Below, one piece after another: positions 1 through 10,083 of a stretch of DNA of 64,000 bases. Positions within the stretch are counted from its first letter, which is position 1; each line of letters opens with the position of its first letter. Source of the DNA: Palsa-504 sp050011155 (GTDB lineage Bacteria > Actinomycetota > Actinomycetes > Streptosporangiales > Streptosporangiaceae); NCBI GenBank assembly GCA_050011155.1, contig JBEKJP010000012.1:1-64000 (forward strand), given 5' to 3'. The position numbers and the translations under genes were made by a program. The notes under the pieces were generated by a model. The model was given only the letters and a program-made list of their open reading frames with translations, did not search any database and had not been told where the DNA came from.

Positions 1-1
1 G

Positions 2-3000
2 CCGTTGTCGTTTGCGCAGCAGCGGTTGTGGTTCCTGAGCCGGCTGGAGGGGCGGGGGGCGACGTACAACATCCCGGTGGCGGTGCGGCTGGCCGGGCCG
101 CTTGACCGGGTGGCGCTCGAGCAGGCGCTGGCCGATGTGGTGGGCCGGCATGAGAGCCTGCGGACGGTGTTCCCCGAAACCGGCGGGGTGCCGTGGCAGC
201 AGGTGAGGGAAGGGCCGGCCGGGGCGCCCGAGCTGCGGGTTGCGGAGGTCACCGAGGAGGAGCTGCCGGCCGCGCTGGCCGCGGCGGCTAGGTACCCGTT
301 CGACGTGACGGCGGAACTGCCGGTGCGGGCCTGGCTGTTCACGCTTGCCCCGGCCGGTTTCGTGCTGCTGCTCGTGATGCACCATATCGCCGGGGATGCC
401 TGGTCGGTGGGGGTGCTGAGCCGGGACCTAGGGCGGGCCTATACGGCCCGGTGCGCGAGGCGCGAGCCGGGCTGGGAGCCGCTCGAGGTGCAGTACGCGG
501 ACTACACGCTGTGGCAGCGGGAGCTGCTCGGGGACGGAGGGGACGGAGGGGACGGGAACGGCCTGGGCGCCAGGCAGCTGCGGTACTGGGCGCAGGCGCT
601 TGCGGGGGTGCCGGAGGAGCTGGCGCTGCCGTTTGACCGGCCGCGGCCTGCGGTGGCGTCTTACCGTGGCGGGCTGGTGCGTTTCGACGTGCCGCCGGAT
701 CTCCACGCGGCGCTGGCGGAGGTGGCGCGGCGGTATCAGGTGACGATGTTCATGGTGGTGCAGGCGGCGGTGACGGTGCTGCTGACGCGGCTGGGGGCGG
801 GTGCGGATGTGCCGCTGGGGTCGCCGGTGGCGGGGCGGACTGATGACGGGCTTGATGAGCTTGTGGGGTTTTTTGTCAATACGCTGGTGCTGCGGGCTGA
901 TACGTCGGGGGATCCGTCGTTCGGTGAGGTGCTCGGCCGGGTCCGGCGGACGGTGCTAGCGGCGCTGGCGCATCAGGACGTGCCGTTCGAGCGGGTGGTC
1001 GAGGCGGTGAATCCCGCCAGGTCCCTGGCCCGCAACCCGCTCTTCCAGGTCATGGTCGCGCTGCGCGAAGCCGCGGCAGGCGCGCCGCTTGCGCTGCCCG
1101 GCCTGACGGCTGCGGCCGAGCCGGTAGACCCGGGGACGGCAATGTTTGACCTCCTGTTCGACCTGGCCGAGTCGTACGCGGCCGACGGTGCCCCTGGCGG
1201 GATGACCGGGGTGGTGGAGTTCGCGTCTGACGTGTTCGACCGGGCTACCGCGGAGTCGATCGCGGCCCGGCTGATGCGTGTCCTCGGGGCGGTCGCCGCC
1301 GTCCCGGAGCAGCGGATCAGCGACCTGGACATCCTCACCCCGCACGAGCGGCGGCAGCTCCTGCGGCAGCGGAACGAGGTGGCGGTGCCGGTGACGCTGC
1401 CGGAGCTGTTCGCGGCGCAGGTCGCACGGGCCCCAGACACGGTGGCACTGACGTGCGGGGATGTGCGGCTGAGCTACGCGGAGCTTGACGAGCGTTCCAG
1501 CCGGCTGGCCAGGTACCTAGCCGGCCGGGGCGCGGGTCCCGAACGCATCGTGGCGATCGCGCTGCCCCGTGGCGACCTGATGGTGACCGCGCTGCTTGCG
1601 GTGCTCAAGGCGGGGGCGGCCTACCTGCCGGTGGACCCCGATTACCCGGCCGCACGGATCGAGTTCATGCTCGCCGACGCCGGTTCTGACCTGCTGCTCA
1701 CGGATACCGCTGCCGCTGCCGCCCTGCCAGGTAGCGGCATCCCGCGCATCGTCATGGACGACGCCGGCACCCAGGCGGCGGTCGCGGCCCAGGCGGGCAC
1801 GGCGCTGGCCGACACCGACAGGACGGCACCGCTGCGTCCCGATCATCCGGCCTATGTCATCTACACCTCCGGCTCCACCGGCCAGCCCAAAGGGGTGGTA
1901 GTCGCGCATCGCAACGTGGCGCGGCTGGTGAAGATGACCGGCGGCTGGCTTGACGCCGGGCCGGACGACGCGTGGACGCTGTTCCATTCCTGCGCGTTCG
2001 ACTTCTCGGTCTGGGAGATCTGGGGGGCGCTGACCACGGGAGGACGTCTTGTCGTGGTCCCGTACCTGGTCAGCCGCTCGGCTGCGGAGTTCAGGGAGCT
2101 GCTGGCGGCCGAGCGGGTCACGGTCCTGAGCCAGACGCCCGCGGCCTTCTACCAGCTGATGGACTGCTGGGCGGACGGCGCCGGGCTCGGGGTGCGTTAC
2201 GTGGTCTTCGGCGGCGAGGCACTGGACTGCGCCCGGGTGGCGCGCTGGCAGCAGGCGGTTCCTGGTGCTCCGGTCCTGGTGAACATGTACGGGATTACCG
2301 AGACGACGGTGCACGTGACCGGGCATGTCGTGGACGCGGCCACGCAGGGTACGGCAAGCACGATCGGCACGCCAATCCCGGACCTGCAAGTCTTTGTCCT
2401 CGATGAACGGCTGGGGCTGGTACCGCCCGGCGTGGCGGGGGAGCTGTACGTGACGGGGGCGGGGCTGGCGCGGGGTTACCTGGGCCGTCCGGGGCTGACG
2501 GCGGGGCGGTTCGTGGCGTGCCCGTTCGGGAGCCCGCCGTCCGGGCAGCCGGGGGAGCGGATGTACCGGACCGGGGACCTGGCGCGATGGGACCGCGCGG
2601 GGCGGCTCGAGTTCCTGGGCCGGGCCGATGGCCAGGTGAAGGTGCGCGGATTCCGGGTGGAGCCCGGCGAGGTGGAATCGGTGCTGGCCGGGCATCCGCT
2701 GGTGCGGCAGGTCGCGGTGATAACACGGGAGGAACAGCCTGGGGATCGTCGGCTGATCGCGTATGTCATGCCAGCGCGGGGACAGGCGCTGGACGCGGGC
2801 GTCCTGCGTGCGCACGCGCGAGGCAGGCTGCCCGGTTACATGGTGCCCGCGGCTTTCGTGGTGATGGACGTGCTGCCGGTGACGGCGAACGGGAAGCTGG
2901 ACCGGTCAGCCCTGCCCGAGCCGCGGTATGCGGCCACGGAGGAATTCGTGGCGCCACGGACGGCGACGGAAGAGATGCTGGCCGGGCTGTTCGCCGAGAT

Positions 3001-3268
3001 CCTCGGGGTTGGCCGGGTCGGGGTCTTCGATGACTTCTTCGATCTGGGTGGTCATTCGCTGCTGGTGACGAGGCTGATCAGCAGGATCCGGTCGGTGCTG
3101 GGGGTGGAGGTGGGATTCCAGGACCTGTTTGACGTGCCGACGGTGGCGGGGCTGGCGGCCAGGGTGGCGGGTGCTGGCGGCGGGGGTAAGCGTGCCCGTC
3201 CGGTGCTGCGACGGATGCGGCGGCCTGAGGAGCGGGGGCCGGACGGGGAGCCGGGGGGTGGCTCGTGA
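2..3268 (+). CDS. Nonribosomal peptide synthetase module C-A-T (5' end outside window)
   Basis: One NRPS extension module; the frame is already open at the left edge. Counting from the TTG at 5, a condensation domain covers about residues 1-430. Its active-site motif reads HHIAGDAW at 126-133, with Ala where the consensus HHxxxDG has Gly. The adenylation domain (about 455-940) has YTSGSTGQPKG and an A4 core FDFSVWEIW. A thiolation domain with LGGHSL carries the phosphopantetheine Ser near residue 1015. Reading the specificity pocket by alignment to GrsA gives D-F-W-S-V-G-M-V-H(-K). This is one or two substitutions from the classical Thr code, so Thr is the predicted substrate (inference). The stop codon overlaps the GTG start of the next NRPS gene by four bases, indicating translational coupling. 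Confidence 0.95.
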   Translation, partial: PLSFAQQRLWFLSRLEGRGATYNIPVAVRLAGPLDRVALEQALADVVGRHESLRTVFPETGGVPWQQVREGPAGAPELRVAEVTEEELPAALAAAARYPFDVTAELPVRAWLFTLAPAGFVLLLVMHHIAGDAWSVGVLSRDLGRAYTARCARREPGWEPLEVQYADYTLWQRELLGDGGDGGDGNGLGARQLRYWAQALAGVPEELALPFDRPRPAVASYRGGLVRFDVPPDLHAALAEVARRYQVTMFMVVQAAVTVLLTRLGAGADVPLGSPVAGRTDDGLDELVGFFVNTLVLRADTSGDPSFGEVLGRVRRTVLAALAHQDVPFERVVEAVNPARSLARNPLFQVMVALREAAAGAPLALPGLTAAAEPVDPGTAMFDLLFDLAESYAADGAPGGMTGVVEFASDVFDRATAESIAARLMRVLGAVAAVPEQRISDLDILTPHERRQLLRQRNEVAVPVTLPELFAAQVARAPDTVALTCGDVRLSYAELDERSSRLARYLAGRGAGPERIVAIALPRGDLMVTALLAVLKAGAAYLPVDPDYPAARIEFMLADAGSDLLLTDTAAAAALPGSGIPRIVMDDAGTQAAVAAQAGTALADTDRTAPLRPDHPAYVIYTSGSTGQPKGVVVAHRNVARLVKMTGGWLDAGPDDAWTLFHSCAFDFSVWEIWGALTTGGRLVVVPYLVSRSAAEFRELLAAERVTVLSQTPAAFYQLMDCWADGAGLGVRYVVFGGEALDCARVARWQQAVPGAPVLVNMYGITETTVHVTGHVVDAATQGTASTIGTPIPDLQVFVLDERLGLVPPGVAGELYVTGAGLARGYLGRPGLTAGRFVACPFGSPPSGQPGERMYRTGDLARWDRAGRLEFLGRADGQVKVRGFRVEPGEVESVLAGHPLVRQVAVITREEQPGDRRLIAYVMPARGQALDAGVLRAHARGRLPGYMVPAAFVVMDVLPVTANGKLDRSALPEPRYAATEEFVAPRTATEEMLAGLFAEILGVGRVGVFDDFFDLGGHSLLVTRLISRIRSVLGVEVGFQDLFDVPTVAGLAARVAGAGGGGKRARPVLRRMRRPEERGPDGEPGGGS

Positions 3269-6200
3269 GGTTGCCGTTGTCGTTTGCGCAGCAGCGGTTG
3301 TGGTTCCTGAGCCGGCTGGAGGGGCGGGGGGCGACGTACAACATCCCGGTGGCGGTGCGGCTGGCCGGGCCGCTTGACCGGGTGGCGTGGGCCGGCATGA
3401 GAGTTTGCGGACGGTGTTCCCTGAGGTGGACGGGGTGCCGTGGCAGCAGGTGGTGGAGGGGCCGGGCGGGGTGCCGGAGCTGCGGGTGGCGGAGGTCACG
3501 GAGGAGGGGCTGCCCGCGGCGCTGGCCGCGGCCGCCAGGTACTCGTTCGACCTGGCGGCGGACCTGCCGGTGCGGGCTGCTCTGTTCACGCTCGGCCCGG
3601 CCGAGTTCGTCTTGGTGGTGGTGCTGCACCATATCGCCGGGGATGGCTGGTCCATGGGCGTGCTCGGGCGGGACCTGGCTCGGGCTTACGCGGCGCGGTG
3701 CGCGGGGGGCGAGCCGGGCTGGGAGCCGCTGGAGGTGCAGTACGCGGACTACACGCTGTGGCAGCGGGAGCTGCTCGGAGACGGAGACGACCCGGGCAGC
3801 GTGGCGGCTGGCCAGCTGCGGTACTGGGCGGAGACGCTGACGGGGGCGCCGGAGGAGCTGGCCTTGCCGTTTGACCGGCCGCGGCCCGCGGTGGCGTCCT
3901 ACCGTGGCGGGCTGGTGCGTTTCGACGTGCCGCCGGACCTTCACGCGGCGCTGGCGGCGGTCGCGCGGCGGTACCAGGTGACGATGTTCATGGTGGTGCA
4001 GGCGGCGGTGGCGGTGCTGCTGACCAGGCTGGGCGCGGGCAACGACATCCCGCTGGGGGCGCCGGTGGCGGGCCGGACCGATGACGGGCTCGATGACCTG
4101 GTGGGGTTCTTCGTCAACACCGTGGTGCTGCGGGCCGACACCTCGGGGAACCGGGGGTTCGGTGAGGTGCTCGGGCGGGTCCGGCGGGTTGTGCTGGCTG
4201 CGCTGGGGCATCAGGATGTGCCGTTCGAGCGGGTGGTCGAGGCGCTGAATCCGGCCCGGTCGCTGGCCCGCAACCCGCTCTTCCAGGTCATGGTCGCTGT
4301 CGACGAAGCACCCGGCTTGGCCTTGGCGCTGCCAGGCCTTACGGCCGTGCCCGAGCCCGTCCAGCTCGGAGTGGCGAAGTTCGACCTTTCGTTCGACCTG
4401 GCCCAGAGGTGGACGGCCGATGGCGCCCCGGCCGGGATGACCGGGCTGGTGGAGTTCGCGTCGGACGTGTTCGATGAGGCCACCGCGGAGTCGATCGCGG
4501 CCCGGCTGATGCGCGTCCTCGAGCAGGTCGCCGCCGACCCGCAACGGCGGGTATACGACCTGGACATCCTTGCCCCGGACGAGCGGCAGCAGCTCCTCAG
4601 GCAGTGGAACGACACCGCCGCCGAGGTGCCGCCGCTGACCCTGTCCGGCCTGTTCGAAGCCCAGGCCGCCCGGACGCCGGGCGCGGTCGCGCTGGCCTGG
4701 GCGCAGGGCCAGCTGACCTACCGCCAGCTGAACGAGCGGGCCAGTCGGCTGGCGCACTACCTGATCGGCCAGGGCGCGGGGCCGGAGCGGCTGGTGGCGC
4801 TGGCGCTGCCGCGGGGTGAGCCGGCGATCACGGCGCTGCTCGCGGTGGCCAAGTCCGGTGCGGCCTACCTGCCCGTGGACACGCGGCTGCCGGCCGCCCG
4901 GATCGAGCTCATGTTCAAGGACGCCCGGCCGGCCCTGGTGCTGACCGACACCGCCTCGTCAGCCCGGCTGCCAGCCGGCGGAGCCCGCCTGCTGCTCGAC
5001 GACCGGGCGACCGCCGCCGCGGTGGCGGCCTGCCAGGACCGGGACGTGACCGACGCGGACCGGCCCGCCGCGCTGCGGCTAGCGCACGTCGCGTACGTCA
5101 TCTATACCTCGGGCTCCACCGGCACCCCGAAGGGGGTCGCGGTGACCCACGCCGGCCTGGCCAGTCTGCTAGCCAGCCAGCTGGGCGACTCGTACGTGAC
5201 CGCGGACTCCCGCATCCTGCAGCTCGCCTCGCTCAGCTTCGACGTGGCGACGGAGGAGATCCTCACCGCGCTCGGGACGGGAGCCACGCTGGTGATCCCG
5301 CCACCGCTGATCATCGCGGGCGGCGAGCTGGCTGACTACCTCCATGAGCAGGCCATCAGCTACCTCGAGATCTCACCCTCGGCGCTGGCCAGCCTCCCGC
5401 CCCGCCCGCTGCCCCGCCTCCGGGTGCTGAACGCAGGCGCCGAGGCATGCCCTCCCGCCCTGGTAGACCAGTGGTCGGCGGGGCGGGTGATGCTCAACAG
5501 CTACGGCCCCACCGAGGGAACCGTCACCAGCCTGGTCAGTGACCCGCTGACGGGCGGGGTGGCGGCGAACCCCCCGATCGGGCGGCCGGTGTGCAACAGC
5601 CGGGTGTTCGTGCTCGACGAGCGGCTGGGTCTTGTCCCGCCGGGCGTGGCGGGTGACCTGTACGTGGCTGGCCCTGGCCTGGCGCGGGGATACCTGGGCC
5701 GCCCGGGACTCACCGCGGAGCGGTTCGTGCCCTGCCCGTTCGGGAGCCCAGGCGAGCGGATGTACCGGACCGGTGACCTGGCGCGGTGGCGGGACGACGG
5801 TCAGCTCGAGTTCGTGGCCCGTGCGGACGACCAGGTGAAGGTGCGCGGATTCAGGATCGAGCTCGGCGAGGTCGAGGCGGTGCTTGCCCGCGCGCCGGGG
5901 ATCGGCCGGGCGGTGGCGATGGTCAGGGAAGACCACCCGGGCGACAAGCGGCTTGTCGCCTACGTGACCCCGGCGCCAGAGCACACCGCCAGGAATGGCG
6001 CGGGGCTTGACGGCGCGGGGCTGCGAGCCGCAGTGGGCGCGGTGCTGCCGGACTACATGGTGCCCTCGGCCGTGGTGGTCCTGCCCGCCGTCCCGCTGAC
6101 CGTGACAGGGAAGGTGGACCGGCACGCCCTTCCCGCCCCGGACTACCAGGCGCGAGACTACGTCGCGCCGCGCACGCCCGCGGAGGAGACGATCGCTGGC

Positions 6201-8921
6201 ATCTGGACCCAGGTGCTCGGGATCGACCGGGTCGGGGTGCACGACAACTTCTTCGAGATCGGCGGTCATTCGCTGCTCGCCACCCGGGTGGTCGGCGCGT
6301 TGCGCAAGGCCTTCGACGGCGCCGCCAGGCCGGTCAGCGTGATGGACATGTTCACGCACCCGACGGTGGCCGAACTCGCGGCCTTGCTTGCCCAGGACCG
6401 CGACGAGCAGCGGGGGCGCCGACTGCTTTACGAGCTCACGCCGCCCATCGCCCAGCCGGGGCTTTCCCTGGTCTGCGCTCCCTACGGGGGTGCGAACGCC
6501 AGCGTGTACCTGCCGCTGGCCAGAGCGCTCCCGGCCGGCTGCTCGCTGTACGCGATCGAGGTCCCCGGCCACGACCCCGCGCTTGGCGGAGCGCACCTGC
6601 CGGTTGAGGAGGTGGCCGAGGCGTGTGCCGCGGAGATCTTGCGGCGGGTTCAGGGGCCGCTGGCCCTGTACGGGCACTGCGGTCCTGGCGGGGCGCTGGC
6701 CATAGCCATCGCGCGGCGGCTCGAGGCGGCCGGGCGCCCGCTCGACGCCCTGTACCTGGGGGCGGTCTTCCCCGCCGCCCGGCCCACCGGGAAGATTCTG
6801 GGACCGGTCGGCCGCCTGTTCGACCAGGACCGGCTGCGTGGCGACCGCAGCGAAGCAAACGAGCTCATCGGCTTGGGCGCCGATATCGGGGGCCTGGAGC
6901 CTGGCCAGGTGCGCTTCATGGTCCGGGCGGCCCGCGAGGACGCGCGCCTTGCGGTGTCCTACTTCACCGAGCTGCTTGCCTCGAGCCCCCGCACGCTGCG
7001 GGCACCGGTCATCTCGGTCGTGGGCAGCAGGGACCGCGGCGCCGATTATTATCAGGAACGGTTCTTGGAGTGGGCCTTCCTGTCCGGCTCTGTGTCGGCT
7101 GTCGTGCTCGAGGAGGCCGGGCACTTCTTCACCGGACACCGGCCGGAAGAGCTCGCCGAGATCCTGACCCAGGTGCACCCGCTGATCCTGGCGGGAGACG
7201 CGGAAAGCCTTACCAGGAACGCGCGCGATCCAGGGGCGACCTGGTGGCTGTACGACAGCGTCACGGTCACCGGCGAGCCGGGCGGCAACGCGCCGGGTGC
7301 GGCACCAGGAAACGACGCCCCGTCCCGCGGCCTGCGGCTGTTCATGGCGGTCGCCCTCGCTCAGCTCGTGTCGATCACCGGCTCGACCCTGACCGAGTTC
7401 GCGATCCCGCTGTGGATTTACCTGCACACCGGCTCGCTGGTGCGGTTCGGGCTGCTTGCGGCCGTCGGCGTGCTGCCGGGCCTGGTCATGGGCCCGCTCG
7501 CCGGGGCGATCGTCGACCGTAGCGACCGGCGGCAGGTCATGATCGGCAGCGGCCTCGCGGCCGGGGCCGCCGAGGCCGTGCTGCTCGTGCTCGCCTGGGC
7601 CGGCCGGCTTCAGCTGTGGAACGTCTACGTGCTCGTCAGCCTGCTGTCCGTCGCCGTGGTGTTCCAGCGCACGGCTTACGCCTCGGCGATCCCGCAGATC
7701 GTGCCCAAGCGGTACCTCGGGCACGCGAACGGCATGGTCCAGGCCGGGTACGGGTTCGGCCAGCTCATAGCGCCGCTGACCGGGGCCGGGCTGCTCGCCG
7801 TGATCGGCCTGCGGGGCATCCTGGCGGCGGACGTGGCCAGCTACGCTGTCGCCATCGGCGTCGTGCTGTGCGTCCGGTTCCCTCCGCTGCTGGCGCTGCA
7901 GCGTTATGAGTCACTGCTGGCCGAGATGGTCAATGGCGTCAAGTTCGTGCTCACCGAGCCCAGCTTCCGGGCGATGCTCATATTCTTCGCGGCCAGCAAC
8001 TTGCTTCTCACGCCCTTCTTCATCCTGCTTTCGCCGCTGGTGCTGTCGTTCTCGCATCTGCCAGAGGTCGCCACCGCCACGGCGGCGGCAGGCGCCGGGG
8101 TCCTGCTGGCCGGCCTGGCGATGGGCTTGTGGGGCGGGCCGGGGCGGCGCCGGATGGCCGGCGTCTGCACCAGCGAGCTTGTGCTTGCCCTGTTCGCGGT
8201 GCTGACCGGCCTGCGGCCCAACCTGGCCCTGATCCTGATCGGCACGGTCGGCATGGCCTTCTCGCTTGGCGTGGCCAACGGCATCGTCATGACCATCGTG
8301 CAGACCAAGGTCCCGCAGCGGCTGCAAGGCCGCGTCTTCGCGATCAACCTCACCATCGGCGCGGGTACGGTCCCCCTCGCCTACGCCGTCCTCGCACCCT
8401 ACGGTACGAGACTGCTCGGCCCGGTCGTGACCGCCGGCGGCCCGCTGGGCGACGGCGTTCGCGTGATCGTCGGGACCGGGCCAGGCCGGGCGATCGGATT
8501 GTTCTACGTGGTCTGCGGCCTCGCGCTAGCGCTCCTGGTGCTCGGCGCGCGGCGGACCAGGGTCCTGGCCCGGTTCGACGACGCCGTGCCCGACGCCCTC
8601 GCCGACGACCTCCTCGGCATCGCGGCGATCAGGTCAGGGCACCCTGCCACTACTGCCTTCGCCAGTGCCGCCCGAACCGATACCCGTTCCTTATTAAAAG
8701 AAAAGTGCCACCCGAACCGATACCCGTTCCATATTGAAAAGAAAGGAGCCAGAATCCGTGGCCACGAATCCCTTCGAAGACGAGGACGGCCGCTATCTCG
8801 CGCTGATAAACGACGAGGGCCAGTACTCCCTCTGGCCCGCGTTCGCCGACGTCCCGGACGGCTGGACGGTGGCACACGGCGAGGACACGCGCAAGGCTTG
8901 CCTCGGCTACATCGAGGATAA
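3265..8921 (+). CDS. NRPS C-A-T-thioesterase fused to an MFS exporter; frameshift at about 3388
   Basis: Translation should begin at the GTG at 3265, but a 25-bp deletion at 3387/3388 changes frame. The intact frame runs from GTG 3387 to 8921 (1844 residues). Order in that frame: condensation domain lacking its first 40 residues (HHIAGDGW at 81), adenylation (about 418-900), thiolation (GGHSL near 958), thioesterase (about 1010-1270; YGHCGPGG with Cys1098 in the nucleophile position and His1246), then from about 1312 a multi-helix MFS transporter with the loop motif DRSDRRQ. Pocket residues read D-V-E-E-L-A-S-V-T. The two acidic positions hint at a cationic substrate, with low certainty. The last 55 or so residues, from about 8758, overlap mbtH out of frame and are probably not functional. 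Predicted role: last condensation, release and export of the peptide. Confidence 0.88.
3273..3387 (+). repeat. 115-bp perfect direct repeat of the start of the upstream NRPS module
   Basis: Bases 3273-3387 are identical to bases 1-115, so the beginnings of the two condensation domains are the same DNA. After the repeat, the downstream copy lacks the 25 bases that occupy 116-140 in the upstream copy and then resumes matching at 3388 (partner 141). Strong similarity continues through the rest of both C domains. Recent duplication, gene conversion, or a short-read assembly artefact could each explain this. Confidence 0.95.
8664..8743 (+). repeat. 40-bp tandem duplication at the NRPS-MFS / mbtH junction
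   Basis: Two copies (8664-8703 and 8704-8743) share CCCGAACCGATACCCGTTCC and an A-rich tail, with only a few mismatches. Since 40 is not a multiple of three, the duplication sets the reading frame in which the MFS protein ends. With one copy removed, the MFS frame would run straight into the mbtH frame. Confidence 0.9.
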
Positions 8922-10083
8922 CTGGACGGACATGCGCCCGAAGAGCCTCATCGAGGACATGAAGAAGGCGTTACCGCACCTGATCGCGGAGCAGGGTCAT
9001 GCCATTCCACGGGCCGGCGGCGGAGACGTACCGGAAGGCATCGCGGGGGAGGGCGGATTGCCAGCGGCCGGTCAGCGCGAGGTCGGCCGCCAGCAGGCCG
9101 ACGGCGTCGGCGGCCTGGGCCCCGCGGCCGTTGCCGCCGAGGGCGATGATGAGGCGGCCTGGTTCGAGGATGTCGATGTAGGGGCGGCGGTGGGCCGTGT
9201 ACGCGTCGGCGCAGCGGCGGGCGTGCCAGGAGCGGACGCGGACGCCAGGCAGCAGGTCGGCGAGGACCTCACGGAAAGCGGGCAGCAGATCGCCGTCGTC
9301 GCCGTGGTCGTACCAGGCGCGTACGGAGGCGGGGTCAGGCAGCCAGCGGTCGGTCATCGTGTTGGCGCCCACCTTGAGGTAAACACGCCCATCCGGGTAG
9401 CGGATGGGCGGCAGCACGTACAGGTCCGCCAGCTGCGGATGGCTGATCGAGCGGGTGATACACGGCATCGCGTGCAGCTCGGCTGCCTGCAGGTCGTCGA
9501 GCTCGGCCATGGCGTAGACCTCGGACTTGGCGCGCAGCGCCACAGGAACAGAGAGCAGGTCCGAGCCGGCCGCGAACGCGCCGCTGGCCACGATGGCAGC
9601 CCCGGCGTGGAGCCGGCGCCCGCCACCGAGCTCGGCTTCCGCTCCGGCGGCGGACGTACGCAGGGCCAGAACGGTGCCCGGGGTGATCGTGGCGCCGTTT
9701 CCCTGCGCCGCCGCCATGGCGAGGGCGACGTAGCGGCGCGGGCTGAAGTGCCCGGCGGCCGGCTGGTGCAGGATCGTCTCGCCCGGGCCGAACCGCGCCA
9801 TCGGGAAGCTGGCGCGTGCCGCCGCCGCGGTCAGCACCCGGATGTCCGCGCCGTGCCGCTCACGGAGCCAGCCGGCGACACCGGGGTAGCCGGGGGCGTC
9901 GGCAGGCGTTGCGGTCAGCGCCCCGCACGGCGTGACCAGCGCCGGGTCCAGCCCGGTCACGCTCTCGCGGGCCAGCCGGTTCAGCTCGGACCAGGTTATG
10001 TCCCGGCTGAGATCACCGATGATCCGGCCCTCGTCATGATGAGCGCCGTAAGCCCCGGTGCGGTCAGCCCCGGTGCCGGATGA
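8758..10083 (+). CDS. MbtH-like NRPS chaperone; no stop codon after the conserved domain
   Basis: MbtH-family proteins are about 70-residue partners that bind and activate NRPS adenylation domains. Residues 1-70 here have the family signatures NPFEDEDG, SLWPAF, DVPDGWTV and NWTDMRPKSL. The GTG at 8758 is preceded by AAGGAG nine bases upstream. The family normally stops right after the MRPKSL helix, but this frame stays open to 10083. From 8971 it is read exactly antisense, codon on codon, to the oxidase gene on the other strand. High-GC genes avoid TTA, CTA and TCA, so such mirror frames lack stops by default. The extra 370 residues are therefore unlikely to have evolved as protein, although the sequence offers no earlier stop. 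Location behind the NRPS fits its role. Confidence 0.8.
   Translation: MATNPFEDEDGRYLALINDEGQYSLWPAFADVPDGWTVAHGEDTRKACLGYIEDNWTDMRPKSLIEDMKKALPHLIAEQGHAIPRAGGGDVPEGIAGEGGLPAAGQREVGRQQADGVGGLGPAAVAAEGDDEAAWFEDVDVGAAVGRVRVGAAAGVPGADADARQQVGEDLTESGQQIAVVAVVVPGAYGGGVRQPAVGHRVGAHLEVNTPIRVADGRQHVQVRQLRMADRAGDTRHRVQLGCLQVVELGHGVDLGLGAQRHRNREQVRAGRERAAGHDGSPGVEPAPATELGFRSGGGRTQGQNGARGDRGAVSLRRRHGEGDVAARAEVPGGRLVQDRLARAEPRHREAGACRRRGQHPDVRAVPLTEPAGDTGVAGGVGRRCGQRPARRDQRRVQPGHALAGQPVQLGPGYVPAEITDDPALVMMSAVSPGAVSPGAG

Noticed and set aside
5373..7724. Very long minus-strand ORF opposite the NRPS gene (also 1517-2815 and 3078-4757).
   Set aside because: Composition is that of a mirror frame in GC-rich DNA, with no domain motifs, whereas the plus strand encodes clear NRPS domains.
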